From: Calonectria ilicicola
Lineage: Eukaryota; Ascomycota; Sordariomycetes; Hypocreales; Nectriaceae
DNA length: 64,000 nucleotides
Reading direction: 5' to 3'
NCBI GenBank assembly: GCA_020809705.1
Contig: CP085830.1
Coordinates: 62,001 to 126,000 of the forward strand
Shown here piece after piece: positions 21,319 through 32,245 of the stretch (position 1 is its first letter; each line of letters opens with the position of its first letter). The notes under the pieces were generated by a model. The model made no database searches, had not been told where the DNA came from, and saw only the letters and a list, made by a program, of their open reading frames with translations. Both the position numbers and the translations under genes were made by a program.

Positions 21319-22083
21319 TCAGAATGGATAAGTCTTAGTGACTGGATGCAAAATTGCCCTAGCATTCCTCAACATGACTGCCCCCGCATAACGAACCACC
21401 TTGAGTTTGTGAATTGGATCGAATGCCGAGACATCAAAAAGCCCAATAGATCCCTCGCCAGTCCAAGTTTCAGCATGCGTGACCTGGAACCATGTGGGAA
21501 TGATTTCCCTCACAGTAGGAGGATCATGGGCATTTGGAGCAGGGATGCAACGAAGGTGAATTGTCTCAGACTTTGGTCGGTCAAGTGGGCCCCATTCTTG
21601 AAGCTTTCTTTGCGGTTTGAAGCCAAACTGGACTAACTTGCTGCCAATTGGTCGCTCAGCGTGGCCTGTAATGTAACCTGGTGGAACGGGTTTTGTATTT
21701 CTGGGATCCCAAACCACGTTTCCGAACACTTTCGGAATACCCCATCGTTCTCTTCCCGCAAAAATAGCACCTTCGTTGTCGAGGATGAGTTCAATAGAAA
21801 AATTGTTCTTCTGTCCTTGCCATATCACCTCAACTTGACTGACAAACTCGGTGTAAGCACCAATGGGGCTGAAGCCATATCGAATAAGCGATAGAGTGAC
21901 TAGCGGCTCCTCTTCCAGTTCAAATTGCTCTGGAATCAGATCTTTAACGGCGTCGTATGTTGTGTAATACTGAATAGTCAGCATGTCTATATCGCTGAAC
22001 TCGTCCACCTCGACTGGATACGGTGAAGAGCATAATGGGATGGCATGTCTGGCCTGAGAGGATTTAAGAGTGCCAAAAGCCAT
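21319..22083 (-). CDS. Acetoacetate decarboxylase-like protein (ADC family)
   Basis: A single exon of 254 residues, the size of an ADC-fold domain. The family includes bacterial acetoacetate decarboxylase, which uses a Schiff-base lysine, and many fungal relatives of unknown reaction. Here Lys118 sits in GRERWGIPKVFGN, the position that matches the catalytic lysine loop of the bacterial enzyme (Lys115). An earlier block, PEQFELEEEPLVTLSLIRYGF, is also typical. The start at 22083 was preferred to the ATG at 22176 because the extra 31 residues are low-quality sequence. No signal peptide; cytosolic. It is convergent with the upstream secreted-protein gene, 263 bp apart. Confidence 0.85.
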   Translation of the reverse strand: MAFGTLKSSQARHAIPLCSSPYPVEVDEFSDIDMLTIQYYTTYDAVKDLIPEQFELEEEPLVTLSLIRYGFSPIGAYTEFVSQVEVIWQGQKNNFSIELILDNEGAIFAGRERWGIPKVFGNVVWDPRNTKPVPPGYITGHAERPIGSKLVQFGFKPQRKLQEWGPLDRPKSETIHLRCIPAPNAHDPPTVREIIPTWFQVTHAETWTGEGSIGLFDVSAFDPIHKLKVVRYAGAVMLRNARAILHPVTKTYPF

Positions 22084-24370
22084 GTTGAATGAATTTGATA
22101 GAGTATTGTCTTTAAGATGCTGATTGTGATTGAAAAGTTTCGGTCCAAACTTATCTTTTATAACTCTTTGCGACAAGGCAGGATCAGGATGTAAAACAGG
22201 GTTTTTGTTTCTTGAATCACAGATTCGGAAGACGCGGAGTGAACTTATGGATCAACAACATGATTCCGCGGCTTATTCCGTTTCCGTTTTCCTCAGAATT
22301 TCCAGCTTAAACCAACTAACGAGTTGGAATCTGTTCTGTGGGGTCTCTCCCGCTGCTTCTTTGTCCGTTTCTGCACTGTTCTTCTCGGGGCTTCATTTCT
22401 TCACATCACTGACTCCATATCCAAAGTTTACTTTGTGGGGGTAGTTCCACCTGCCGAGGTATCCTAGTATGGGGCTGATGGGGCTGATAGCATGCCACTT
22501 GATTGGCCGGAACCGGGACGACAACATTGCCGATCAGCCGCTCACGTTGGGGATACCAAAAACACATTTTTGAGACAATAGATTTCTAACCATCATTCAG
22601 AAACATGGTTTGGATATCATCCCATCGAGGAGTGATTTTGGATAGCCATCAATGTATGGAGCGTATATCCAGCATGTTTGGTTCGTCTTCTCTAGCAGTT
22701 GACACCCTTGACACCGCTAACGCCACGTAGTGCCAAATAACAGTGTACGAAGCTAGAGTAACTATTGTGTAAATTTGAACAAGCAGCAGTCGACTTGAAA
22801 CGATATTTTGGCAATGAAATGTTTTTAAACTGTCCACGTCGAGTCAATGAATGCAAGCGCACGTGTGACAAAATGTGGTACTTTCGCAAGACCCAATTTC
22901 ACAAGTAAAGCGAAATGTTTTAGGCTATGCTAGAATTAATGGTTGCTCACTAGAAAAGAGAATCTGTGTCCTCAAGACCTAGATCCCCTTCAATAATTCG
23001 AATAGTATGCACCTTGCCTCGGAAAGGAAAACTTCATGCGACACGATACATCTCAATTCAGTTGCCATGCATGGATTAGTTCCGCATTCATCCAGAGTTC
23101 AATGAATACACAATAAGGGTGTTGTTTGGTCCAGAATTTTGCATTAGCCACCAAATTGATTCTTCTGAGCTATGGACCGGCTTCTATTGGCCATTGGCTA
23201 CCCATCGTCGAGTGCTGCATTACAGGTCATCATTTCATCATCATATCATAGCCTTTTTTTCTATCATAATTACCTACTGGAAATACTCGCGGTTTGTAAT
23301 AGCGGTATACTTCGGTTTTTAGATTCTCCAATAAGAGACCGATCTTTGTCGTCGGAACAATATCAGATTTCCGCGGTAATTTATCTTCCGAATTCATTCC
23401 GATGCGTTCACATGCGTAGGATACATATCGCACCTTAAATCACATAATTTACATGTATTAGATAACTTATAATCCGAGTATAGATGAGGAAAGCATCTAC
23501 TCCAACTGTGAAAGTATTTGTTTGACCAGCTGGGCTTCATATATCACATATCACACACGGGATTACCCGTGGGAAACCAGTCGCCAATTCTCTTCAAAAG
23601 TATGGCAAGCGACAACGGCGCCAAAAAAAAAAAAAAGCAATCAGGTCCTCATGAACGTCTAACATAATGTACTTTAGGATCGAAACCTGATAAGAACCAG
23701 TCTTTTACTTATAAGCTCAGACATGCACATGACTACGTGATAAATAAGCGAGGGACCAGCCATCTAATTTATTACAAAGACGCCTTTCCTGTTTAGAAAT
23801 AACGAATTTAATTCGCCCGCCATCTCTTCTCACATCAACCGATAGAAATAGCTCTTATGTGTTGCGCTCATACGTTATCGCGCATCATGCCCCATTCAAG
23901 TGGGAAGCGTTTTCATCACCTAGATCGATAGCTCTCAAGCGGAAAAACAATCAGGCTTGCCTGGGCTACATGGAATTACTGTTTATATTTCGTCCCCCAC
24001 TACTACCTCGGGCAGATACCGGATTCGGGAATCGCCCCCACAATTACCTCTGGTTAAATGGGGAAACTAAATTTAGGCCCACCCGGCTGCTCGGTTGCCC
24101 ACGATTGCTGAGCCTCATGTCAATGCAGGAGATCTGGGAAAAAATTATGAGACTGTCAAGCAATAGTAAAAGTCTTACTCAATCTGAATTAGAGTATCAA
24201 TGATGCGATTTCATGATGGATCCATGCTTCTTTTTCGGCCCATCGGTTGCGGGTTTAATCAGCTTCCCGACATCGATCGTGCCTGTGTTGAATATAAATA
24301 TTGTTTTTATTTGCGTTTTTCGTCTATCACCAATCCAGTCTCATAGCTACAACAGCCATTATTTTTTACA
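22084..24370. other. Long intergenic region, no gene identified
   Basis: About 2.3 kb between divergent genes. Short frames such as 23859-24203 (plus) lack domains. An A-run lies at about 23622-23637. It may hold promoters in both directions. No repeat of note. Confidence 0.45.
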
Positions 24371-25670
24371 ATGGTCTACATCAAGCTATTTGTGATACTT
24401 TGTGTTTGGTTGGGGCTGGCTGAATGCATCCCATCGTTTGCACGTCCAGATTATCCACCATCAACAATTGAAAATGACGGTGTAGGTTTTCCAAAGAAGC
24501 AGTGTAGATTCGCACCATCATGCTAATAAACTTCGGCATTAAAAGACTGAGACAGGCCGGTACGATGTACGCAAAACGATGGCTATTCTCAATTCCGAAA
24601 CCAATCACGTTAATAGGTAAGACACTTGCGAGCACAAATACCTCGAATCCCGCACAAAGCCAAGAAATACTAAATAGCCAGTTACTACTTCCTTCTCTGG
24701 GTCACCACCACAGATGGAAAAAAGTATCATTATTGTATAGATCCAATACTCTTCGGAAACTCTACAACCGGAGGTGTATTTTCCCTTAACGACCTGAATG
24801 ACCCATCCGAGTTCAAAGCTGTTGGAGGGAGCAACAGGTTACCGGGCTATGGTAGCACTGAATTTCTAAACGTCCGATCGGCCACCCATAATGTCACAAG
24901 TCCAAGGAACTCTGATAACTTCTCTACCATTGCCTTGGATGCAGACTTTGCTGGCGTTTCCGTTAACACAGTTTTGTCTCCAACAGGAAAGAACATGTAC
25001 TACGGAGGCGTAGGTGGAATAGTGACGCCTGGATTTGGCAATGATTTTAGCATTGTCCCACCTGGATGGTCTTGGTATTGGGTATGCTGATATTCCTTTT
25101 TGTGTCCTTTTACGAGAAAGAACACTGCTAAATTTTATCTAGGCAAACCCGCATTTGAAGGTTTCGGGGACAGTCACCATTGGTGGAAAGCAGGTCGAGA
25201 TTGACTCTGAGCAGTCATTCGGAATGCTTGAGCGACAGTACGGTAGATTTGACGTCAGCACCTATGGGTTTTACCTATTATGGGCTTATCTTCCCAATGG
25301 GATTGTTTTCCAGGTATGGGTAATCTCCCCACAGGATGATGGAACTGGTCTCTCCAGCTTGGCAACTGTTTGGCACCCAAATGGACACCATGAAGTCTTA
25401 GCTGTCAATATGTCGTCCACTCAAGCATGGGACGAATCTATCAGCAATACTACCGGACGCAAATACTTCAATAAGTTCAAGCTTGTACTTGAGAATAACT
25501 TCGCCACCTTTGAGTTTGACAAGCCTATCAGGGATGCAGAAGTGGCTCCATCTTCAGGCCAGCAGGGACTTGTTATCTCGGAGTCATACTGCGAAGGTAA
25601 TGTTACATTGGCTGGTGAAACGTTGCCCTGGTTTGGTCACTGTGAGGAACTTTCTGTTCGCCATAGTTAA
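24371..25670 (+). CDS. CrtC/AttH lipocalin-like protein (kievitone hydratase / Diels-Alderase-like superfamily)
   Basis: The body of the protein is clear. From about 24670 a long exon begins SYYFLLWVTTTDGKKY and runs to PGWSWYW at 25081. A 61-nt intron (25082-25142) follows, then the second half starting ANPHLKVSGTVTIGGK and ending ELSVRHS. This tandem lipocalin-like fold is used by secreted kievitone hydratase-type enzymes and by fungal Diels-Alderases. The usual DHQWG-like motif is ERQYGRF here, so activity may differ. The first exon at 24371 gives a signal peptide, MVYIKLFVILCVWLGLAEC. Exon structure between 24480 and 24670 is unresolved: GTAAGAC at about 24615 and TACTAAATAG before the long exon suggest one intron and at least one more is needed. 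Several NxS/T sites fit secretion. Confidence 0.68.
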
Positions 25671-26595
25671 CATGGGTCGTGAGTAGCCGATGACAGATAT
25701 GTCCAAGAACATGGCGACATAAATAGACACATTTTCCTTCTAGACTAGCTTTTGCTGATTTGAATTGACTTTGAGATTTTTAATAACTATAAGTTCATCG
25801 ACAAAACTTGGATGGGCGACATTGAACAAGAACTAGCTGTGCGCTAAGGAGCTCATTCAAAGGGTTAGGTGATTAATGATCCGAAGGTTTGACTGAGAGA
25901 CCGTATTCCTTGATATTTCGGTAATAGATCACGTGAAATTGAGACAGTATTCTGCTATTTTCCAAAAGCTAAGTACATATCCCATACCTTCTCGCTAGCC
26001 TAAAGCCTTGTTCGGTCATGTAAGAATGGTCCTAGCCTGACAAAACATAATCAGTGACCCCTGTGAAGATGTGCAAAGCTGCTCTGTCATCCAGAGCATG
26101 ACCGGCCTGCTTCGCCTGTCTATGGGAAAACTTCTCACACTAAGAGTCGCTATGCAAAGATCAAGGCGTAGGCCTAGTTCCTGTTAATGCGATTTTCTCT
26201 ATCTCATCTCAATTGAGGTATGTTTCGTGGCTAAACCTTCCAACCGGTAGTAGGAGTAAGCAAATTTGATTCGATTTATTGCGTCTCTGGCGATCCATTC
26301 CACAATTACGATCCTAAAAGTACGCAATGGTTGAGGCGCAGGCTATCCATTGTAAGTGGAGTATTCATTAGCTAATCCAAATTCAGCAAATGTTTTGCGA
26401 CGGAGCTTTGTCATTGGCCATGGACATTGGTGGCTCCGACTCGGTTCATGATGGTGGTCAGCATGACGTAGCCCACAATAAGCCAATGTCTTGGCACAAA
26501 GTGCGCATAAGAATCGTATCAATCTCTCCGATATTTAGGCTCATAATCGAAATTGTCGCAATAATATTGCCCTTTGTATCACTGTCACCTCCATC
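25671..26595. promoter_or_regulatory. Intergenic region upstream of the Zn2Cys6 gene
   Basis: 0.9 kb without a gene. An open frame at 26390-26737 overlaps the start of the regulator in another frame and looks like a shadow. No convincing TATA box is seen close to 26596. Confidence 0.4.
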
Positions 26596-28299
26596 ATGGT
26601 CAACCACGGTCGGTCCCGAGGATGTATTACATGCAGAGAACGGCGAGTCAAATGCGATGAAGCGAAACCGGAATGCCGGTCATGCCACCGCCTCAATCTT
26701 AGCTGTGGAGGGTACAAGACCAAACCCAAAGGCTTGAAGTTTATAGACCAGAATCGCAAGTTCGATGCTCCGGGTAATTTGCAGCGACCTTTGGCGGCTC
26801 TGAACCATGCTTGCATGCTTGTTCCACGTCCGCTGGCTGACCCCGACACTGCTGTCCCGTTTTTTCTTGGGCATTACGCAAGTTTGGGCCGCTACACTGA
26901 ATCTGCGCGTGGGTTCTTTGAGTTGTTAATCCCAATGCACTCCTCTCAACGGCAGGACTCGGCTCTTTCTCTCGCTGTTTCGGCCGTAGCTTCGGAAATG
27001 CTGTCTCTATGGCGGCCTGACGTCAGGACCCGCCAACTGTCGGGGAAGTACTATGCCAAGGCCATCACCCGTCTTCGAAATACAATACAGGATCCTCAGG
27101 AACGTGGCAAGCCGGCAACTCTTCTAGCGGCATTGGCACTACAGCTATACGAAAATATCGCTGCGGTATATGGTCTTCGCTTGGCTACATGTGTGCACTG
27201 CAATGGCGCAACATCCTTGCTCCCATTTGTGGATCAGGGTGGTCAAGATAGAATGACCAGCACATACATTCGAAGATTTATGATTCATACTGAAATTTCA
27301 TCGGCAATGCACCAGAAAAGACCACCGAACAAGATCGCAAACTCGTGGGTTTCAAATGGAATACCAGGGGCTATACCGGATAATCCAAGCTCAAAATTAG
27401 ATTCTATCGGTGCCTCTGTTGCCGAATTCCAAGCCAGGTATACGCAACTAGGAGCACGTTGTGGCTTCATGCATTCATTTGAGCAAACTCTACGGGAGCT
27501 GAGAATTGAGGCAAGGGCCATTGATGCACAGCTTCTAATCTGGGAAAAAGGCGTTCCAGATCATTGGCAGCCGCTAAGATTCATGAGTGAACAAGAAGTT
27601 CACCCATCTATTCCCACTTATGGGTCCGTCTGCGAAGTTTACCCCTCGTGCCAAATTGCAACTATTTGGAATCTATGGCGCTGCCAGCGCATAGTACTTG
27701 CCAAGATCAGCATAAACTTGCTCAACACATTCATATACTTGAATAATCCTCAGGTTGCAAAATCTGAGACGTCGGGTGAGATGGAGGAGTTGTTCACATG
27801 TAAACAAATCCTCCAACAGTTGGTGGATTCTGTGTGCCACAGTATACCTTTTTACATTGGCAACAGGACTAAACCGTCAAGCATTGCCGACTTTACCGAC
27901 CCAGATATTCTATTTCCGAGCTACTATTCACTTGCCTCAAGTGATGAAAGGCGCTTGAATTGCGAAAGTCTGGGCCCCGTGACATCAAAAGCGGAGCACA
28001 AACGCCATATTGTCGCTCAAGGGCCGTGGCAGGCCATGTGTCCTCTGAGCCGCCTATTGACTTTCTTCTCAGAGGATCATGGCCAGCTGATAGCTAGGTT
28101 TCTCCGACCAGGACAACAAGAGTGGATCCGCCAGCAGTTCTTGCGTGTTGCTATCTTGCTTCATCTTTCGCAAGCGACATCTGGTAACAAAGAGGAATAT
28201 TCCACCTTGACTTCATCTGCCAAAGAAGTTATAAATAGCCAAGCTGACGAGCTTGCTAGAAGAATTAGAAAAAGTGCCGTATTTATGAGTGGACCTTAG
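26596..28299 (+). CDS. Zn2Cys6 transcription factor
   Basis: An intron-free frame of 567 residues. The binuclear zinc cluster is at the N-terminus with Cys10, 13, 20, 27, 30 and 37 (C-x2-C-x6-C-x6-C-x2-C-x6-C), preceded by the basic GRSRG. Beyond the linker, residues from about 100 to the end resemble the fungal-specific regulatory region, including SGKYYAKAITRLRNTIQ and the aliphatic LLAALALQLYE. Its position between the CrtC-like gene and an MFS exporter makes it a candidate local pathway regulator; that is inference. Nuclear. Confidence 0.92.
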   Translation: MVNHGRSRGCITCRERRVKCDEAKPECRSCHRLNLSCGGYKTKPKGLKFIDQNRKFDAPGNLQRPLAALNHACMLVPRPLADPDTAVPFFLGHYASLGRYTESARGFFELLIPMHSSQRQDSALSLAVSAVASEMLSLWRPDVRTRQLSGKYYAKAITRLRNTIQDPQERGKPATLLAALALQLYENIAAVYGLRLATCVHCNGATSLLPFVDQGGQDRMTSTYIRRFMIHTEISSAMHQKRPPNKIANSWVSNGIPGAIPDNPSSKLDSIGASVAEFQARYTQLGARCGFMHSFEQTLRELRIEARAIDAQLLIWEKGVPDHWQPLRFMSEQEVHPSIPTYGSVCEVYPSCQIATIWNLWRCQRIVLAKISINLLNTFIYLNNPQVAKSETSGEMEELFTCKQILQQLVDSVCHSIPFYIGNRTKPSSIADFTDPDILFPSYYSLASSDERRLNCESLGPVTSKAEHKRHIVAQGPWQAMCPLSRLLTFFSEDHGQLIARFLRPGQQEWIRQQFLRVAILLHLSQATSGNKEEYSTLTSSAKEVINSQADELARRIRKSAVFMSGP

Positions 28300-28491
28300 A
28301 ATTTAGTACATATTCGTGAGGCGAAAAGGGAACACCAAGGCTAGACAGGATGGTGCATTATAAGCATATATTGGGCGACTAATGATAACATCCATACTGA
28401 GCTTTTACAAAGCCATATACCCAGATGTTTTCATCTTGAATCCGGTGATAGCAGTATCTTATTCGGTATATCAATTAAACTAAATACCAGA

Positions 28492-28617
28492 TTAGAAGGG
28501 ATCATCAAACTTGATATACCACTCACTTGGTGTTGCCCCGCCGTAGTTGCCGGCCTGCACCACGTTGTTATGGTATTGGTCATCAAGGAAACCGGAACGC
28601 CAAATTTGATTGCGGAT
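28492..28617 (-). pseudogene. Orphan coding exon or gene remnant
   Basis: On the minus strand a TATCAG acceptor-like site is followed by 41 codons whose translation looks strongly protein-like: QIWRSGFLDDQYHNNVV, then GNYGGATPSEWYIKFDDPF and a TAA stop. An in-frame stop lies just upstream, so it can only be a last exon or a fragment. I cannot find a matching first exon with a start and donor in the next 700 bases. It may be the tail of a small gene or a leftover from a deleted one. Family not recognised. Confidence 0.4.
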
Positions 28618-29350
28618 CTGATATTAAACTGCAATTTTCGTCTTAATATGATGCTTGATGCGATAAATGGAAATGCCGGGTAGAAGAAAGAGAAGAAAGA
28701 GAGCCGGAAGAAGTGTCTGGGAGGTTGATATTATTCTCTCTAGTACAATATAACCGTTTAGGTGAGCTAGGGGTTAAGCGAGAATATTGGACCAGAATTA
28801 AGCTAAAATTGAGCAATTTGTGACAAGCTGGAGCCATTGATGGTTTTGTTAGCCAGCTTGGGCGGTGTGTCCACTATGTTGAGTCGAGTCGTACTTGGTA
28901 TTCCTATCCGTGGAGGAAATGCATTACTTGTATTCCGTCATATGGTGACTGGTCGTGCGCAGTTTATCGTGTTGCTCTACCTGAAGTCGAATGCATACCA
29001 GAGCACGCCGTATTTTAGCTGTTCCGAGCCTCAACCTCACTCAAGCTGCCACCAGAGGCCGATCCTCCATACTCGCTCCGCGGGTATCAGCCGATTAAAG
29101 ACTCTTAGTTCTGTCAATCTCATGGCCCGCCTTCTTTTCCTTCCGGTAGCCGTCATCCCGTCGTGTTGGAGTATGAGCTCGGGCCGAGATGTTAGATTGC
29201 ATGACAAGGTAGGGCGCACACTAGGGCGCATGAGAACTCACTACCCCCACCACCCTAAAAAAAAAAAAAAAAAACTGGACTGTTTATGAATAAGAGCTCT
29301 CAAAGGCAACTCATCATTAAAACTCTTGTCCAAAAAACCAGGCATTTATC
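28618..29350. other. Intergenic with poly-A tract before the MFS gene
   Basis: No complete gene. An 18-base A run near 29259-29276, about 75 bp before the MFS start, is a likely nucleosome-free promoter tract. An open frame at 28837-29289 (plus) has no domain. Confidence 0.45.
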
Positions 29351-31045
29351 ATGGCGACAACATCCATAGAGACTGTCGCATTGACGCCACTGCGCGACAA
29401 CGAGCATGAATTGGAATGCACTATCCCACCAAGTCATCATGAGAGCATCCTTGTCGATCGCTCAGAGCCTCACCTCGCCACACCTTGTGTGTCACGGACT
29501 CAAAAGATTGCTGTTGTTATCCAGTTATCTGGTGTAACATTCGCATCCAGCTTGAGCAACGGCCTTGTCATTGTTGCCCTTCCCGCCATCACAGCAGATC
29601 TTCAACTCTCGTCCAAGCTTGCGTTTTGGCCTGTTTCCGTCTCTGGGCTCGCCACCGCATCTACTTTGCTTCTTGCTGGATCGGTGGCCGATGCCCTAGG
29701 ACCCCGCGGAGTGGATCTTCTCGGAAGTTTTGCAAGCGGTGCACTACTGGTAGGGTGTGGAGCGGCGCAAAAGGGCACTGAGCTTGTCGCGATGAGAGCT
29801 CTTCAGGGTGTAGGACTGGCCATGCATTTGGCTTGTGCCGTCTCCATCGTGACCCAGGTGTTACCCCAAGGCAAACCCCGAAATCTTGCGTTCTCTTGTC
29901 TTGGTTTAAGTCAACCACTTGGATTCTCCGTGGGACTCATCCTTGGCGGAATTTTGGTTGATACAGTTGGATGGAGAGCCGGTTGGTTCTTGGCTGGTGG
30001 CTGCACTCTACTATTTGCTACTATTGGTCTCTGGGCCATCCCTCGAAGATCCGGGAAAAGGGACAGCAAAGATGTGATGAGAGATATGAAGAAAAGTGTT
30101 GACTGGGTTGGAGCTGGTCTGGCTTCATCAGCCATGACTCTCCTCTGCTATTTACTCGCGTGAGTCCCGACATACTATCGTTTCTATTTTGACTCGCGCA
30201 CTTACAATTTTTGCATTATAGTATACTAAGTGCCGACATTTCCCAGATCAAGGAAACGCTGAGTATTTGTTTGCTTTGTCTGAGCTTCATAGCTGCGTCA
30301 TCTTTCATCTACTGGATGCACCATCGGGTCGGCAGCGGCGCTCCAGCTCTTATACCGAATAAGATGTGGAGAACTGGGGCCTTTTCAAGCATATGTTCAA
30401 TAATTGCGCTTTCTTTTGCTGTGATCAATTCTATGGAGCTCTTTTGCAGTTTGTTGTGAGCATCATGATTCTCTCATCTGCACAGAACTAACTATTTTCA
30501 GTTTTCAAGAAGTACAAAATCTAACAGCGATTCAAGCGTCAATTCGAATCATACCAAGCACAATACTTGGGGTTGCGGTCAATCTCATAAATGGGTTGTA
30601 TGTCGACAAAATCCCCGCAATTTGGATCGTTGCGGCAACATCCGTACTTTCTTCCATAGCCCCGTTGTTGATGGCCATTATCAATCCAACTTGGCCTTAC
30701 TGGGGAAACGCATTCGTTGCTCAACTTCTTCAGCCTATCAATTGCAATGCGCTATTTACTGTCGGGATGATTGTGATTACTGAGATTTTCCCTACTAATA
30801 CACAAGCACTTGCAGGTGCCGTGTTTAACACGGCTGCGCAGTTTGGCAGTGCCCTTGGGTTTGCTGTTTTGCAAGTTATATCTGCCATGGTCTCCAAACG
30901 ACAAACAAAAGGCAGTCAAGAACAGTCTCTGATGATTGGTTACCGGGCCAGCTTTTGGGCAATGTTTTCATTGATGATTCTATCTACATTAATTGGTATA
31001 ATAGGCCTGAGGAAGATTGGAAGAGTTGGCATGAAGAGGGATTAA
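29351..31045 (+). CDS. MFS multidrug-type exporter (DHA2-like, about 14 TMS)
   Basis: Three exons (29351-30159, 30222-30455, 30502-31045) give about 528 residues. A ~55-residue polar N-terminus is followed by membrane helices. The first domain shows LPAITADLQLS, GSVADALGPRGVDLLG (motif A-like) and MRALQGVGLAMHLACAVSIV, then GFSVGLILGGILVDTVGWRAGWF (motif C region). The second half continues to IGLRKIGRVGMKRD. The pattern matches fungal drug:H+ antiporters that export metabolites or toxic compounds through the plasma membrane. Both introns (62 and 46 nt) are in phase. Its position beside the Zn2Cys6 gene at 26596 suggests it exports or excludes a compound handled locally. Confidence 0.9.
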
Positions 31046-31291
31046 GTGATCATGACTGGCAAAATTATCCGTCAAGAATTGAGAAATCGTCGTGCAGAGC
31101 CACCTAGACTCTACCGTGGATTTTGAGATAACGCTTTTCGATATCGGCTTTCGTGTTCATATATTTTGTGATATATTCTAGATACTGCACAAAAGCAAGG
31201 ATGAGTCATAGGCTCCCAAGAATAGTAATTGATGCTCTAGCAGAGGGTCTACATGACGAGGACGAGCACACAGTAAAGAATACATTAAATG

Positions 31292-32245
31292 TTAGCCGCA
31301 TGCTGGAAACATGGTCAAGTTCACTTGAGTATTTATCGCGTGCTTGGCATAATACAGGACTGTCCTAGCCAGATTGTAGACGCGATTCCTTCCGCCCTCA
31401 ACCGCCTCGTTCGTACTAATAACAAGGTCAGAAAACCCAACTCCACGGCTTTGCATCCTCTCCAAATCCTTTTCCGTCCAGGCCTCGCGCACAATTACGT
31501 GGGCCTTTGCGGCTCCCCGGGGAAGCCCAACTTGAATTGTAAAATAAGCACCATCACCATCTGAAGTATTGAGTATCTGTTCGGAACCCAGGATTTTGGA
31601 GTAAACCTTGGCATACTCAACCAATAGGTTATGTGGCACAAGAATCTCGCACGCAGAAATTCCTATGGCGCCGCAGGGATGTGTAGTCTTCTCCTTGTCA
31701 TCGAAGGCGACGCGGAAGTTCCTCTCTGTAACATCATGACAAAAAAAAGGGACGTCGATTCTTCCGCCAGGGAAGAGATCATGGCTCGGCGTCTTTTCGC
31801 CATCCTGAAAAACAGGTCGCGTCACCTCCCACTTAACCTCCACACCATCCGCTCGCTTTCGAGACCCGGCAATAGGTCGCTGAAACTGAATTCCGAGTCC
31901 TTGGTCCAAATCAGGCTCTTCTGCTAACCTTTTGTTGATTGCGCTAATGCTTTCCTCAGCACTTGCATTGGTGCTGGTTAGTGCGAAATCAATCAATCCG
32001 TCTTTTTTAGGTCCCCAGAATCGCATCGGGAGATTTTCGTCGTCGAGAGGTGGTGGTTTGTCGTACCAATTAAAGAGCTCAAGATAGGTGCCATCGTCAA
32101 AGAGGATGAGTTTGTTGCGGGAAGCCTGGCCATTGTGATAGCCTCCTGGTGTGATTGTGAAGTTAGAGGTAAGCCAGGCTGGAGGGTTCTGGAAGAATGA
32201 AGTAGAAACCAGTAGGACAATATGATCCAGTTGAGCTGAAGCCAT
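31292..32245 (-). CDS. Glyoxalase_3-like domain protein
   Basis: A single exon of 317 residues. It opens with LDHIVLLV (His8), the first metal-ligand strand of vicinal-oxygen-chelate proteins, and continues with FTITPGGYHNGQASRNKLILF, DGTYLELFNW and, in the second half, GAIGISACEILVPH. The layout matches the Glyoxalase_3 family, common in fungi and of unknown substrate. No signal peptide; cytosolic. It converges with the MFS gene, 246 bp apart, and diverges from the RTA1 gene. Confidence 0.87.
   Translation of the reverse strand: MASAQLDHIVLLVSTSFFQNPPAWLTSNFTITPGGYHNGQASRNKLILFDDGTYLELFNWYDKPPPLDDENLPMRFWGPKKDGLIDFALTSTNASAEESISAINKRLAEEPDLDQGLGIQFQRPIAGSRKRADGVEVKWEVTRPVFQDGEKTPSHDLFPGGRIDVPFFCHDVTERNFRVAFDDKEKTTHPCGAIGISACEILVPHNLLVEYAKVYSKILGSEQILNTSDGDGAYFTIQVGLPRGAAKAHVIVREAWTEKDLERMQSRGVGFSDLVISTNEAVEGGRNRVYNLARTVLYYAKHAINTQVNLTMFPACG

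Noticed and set aside
29259..29276. Poly-A run that could mark the tail of a retrotransposed copy
   Set aside because: No retroelement sequence or target duplication is next to it; a promoter A-tract is simpler.
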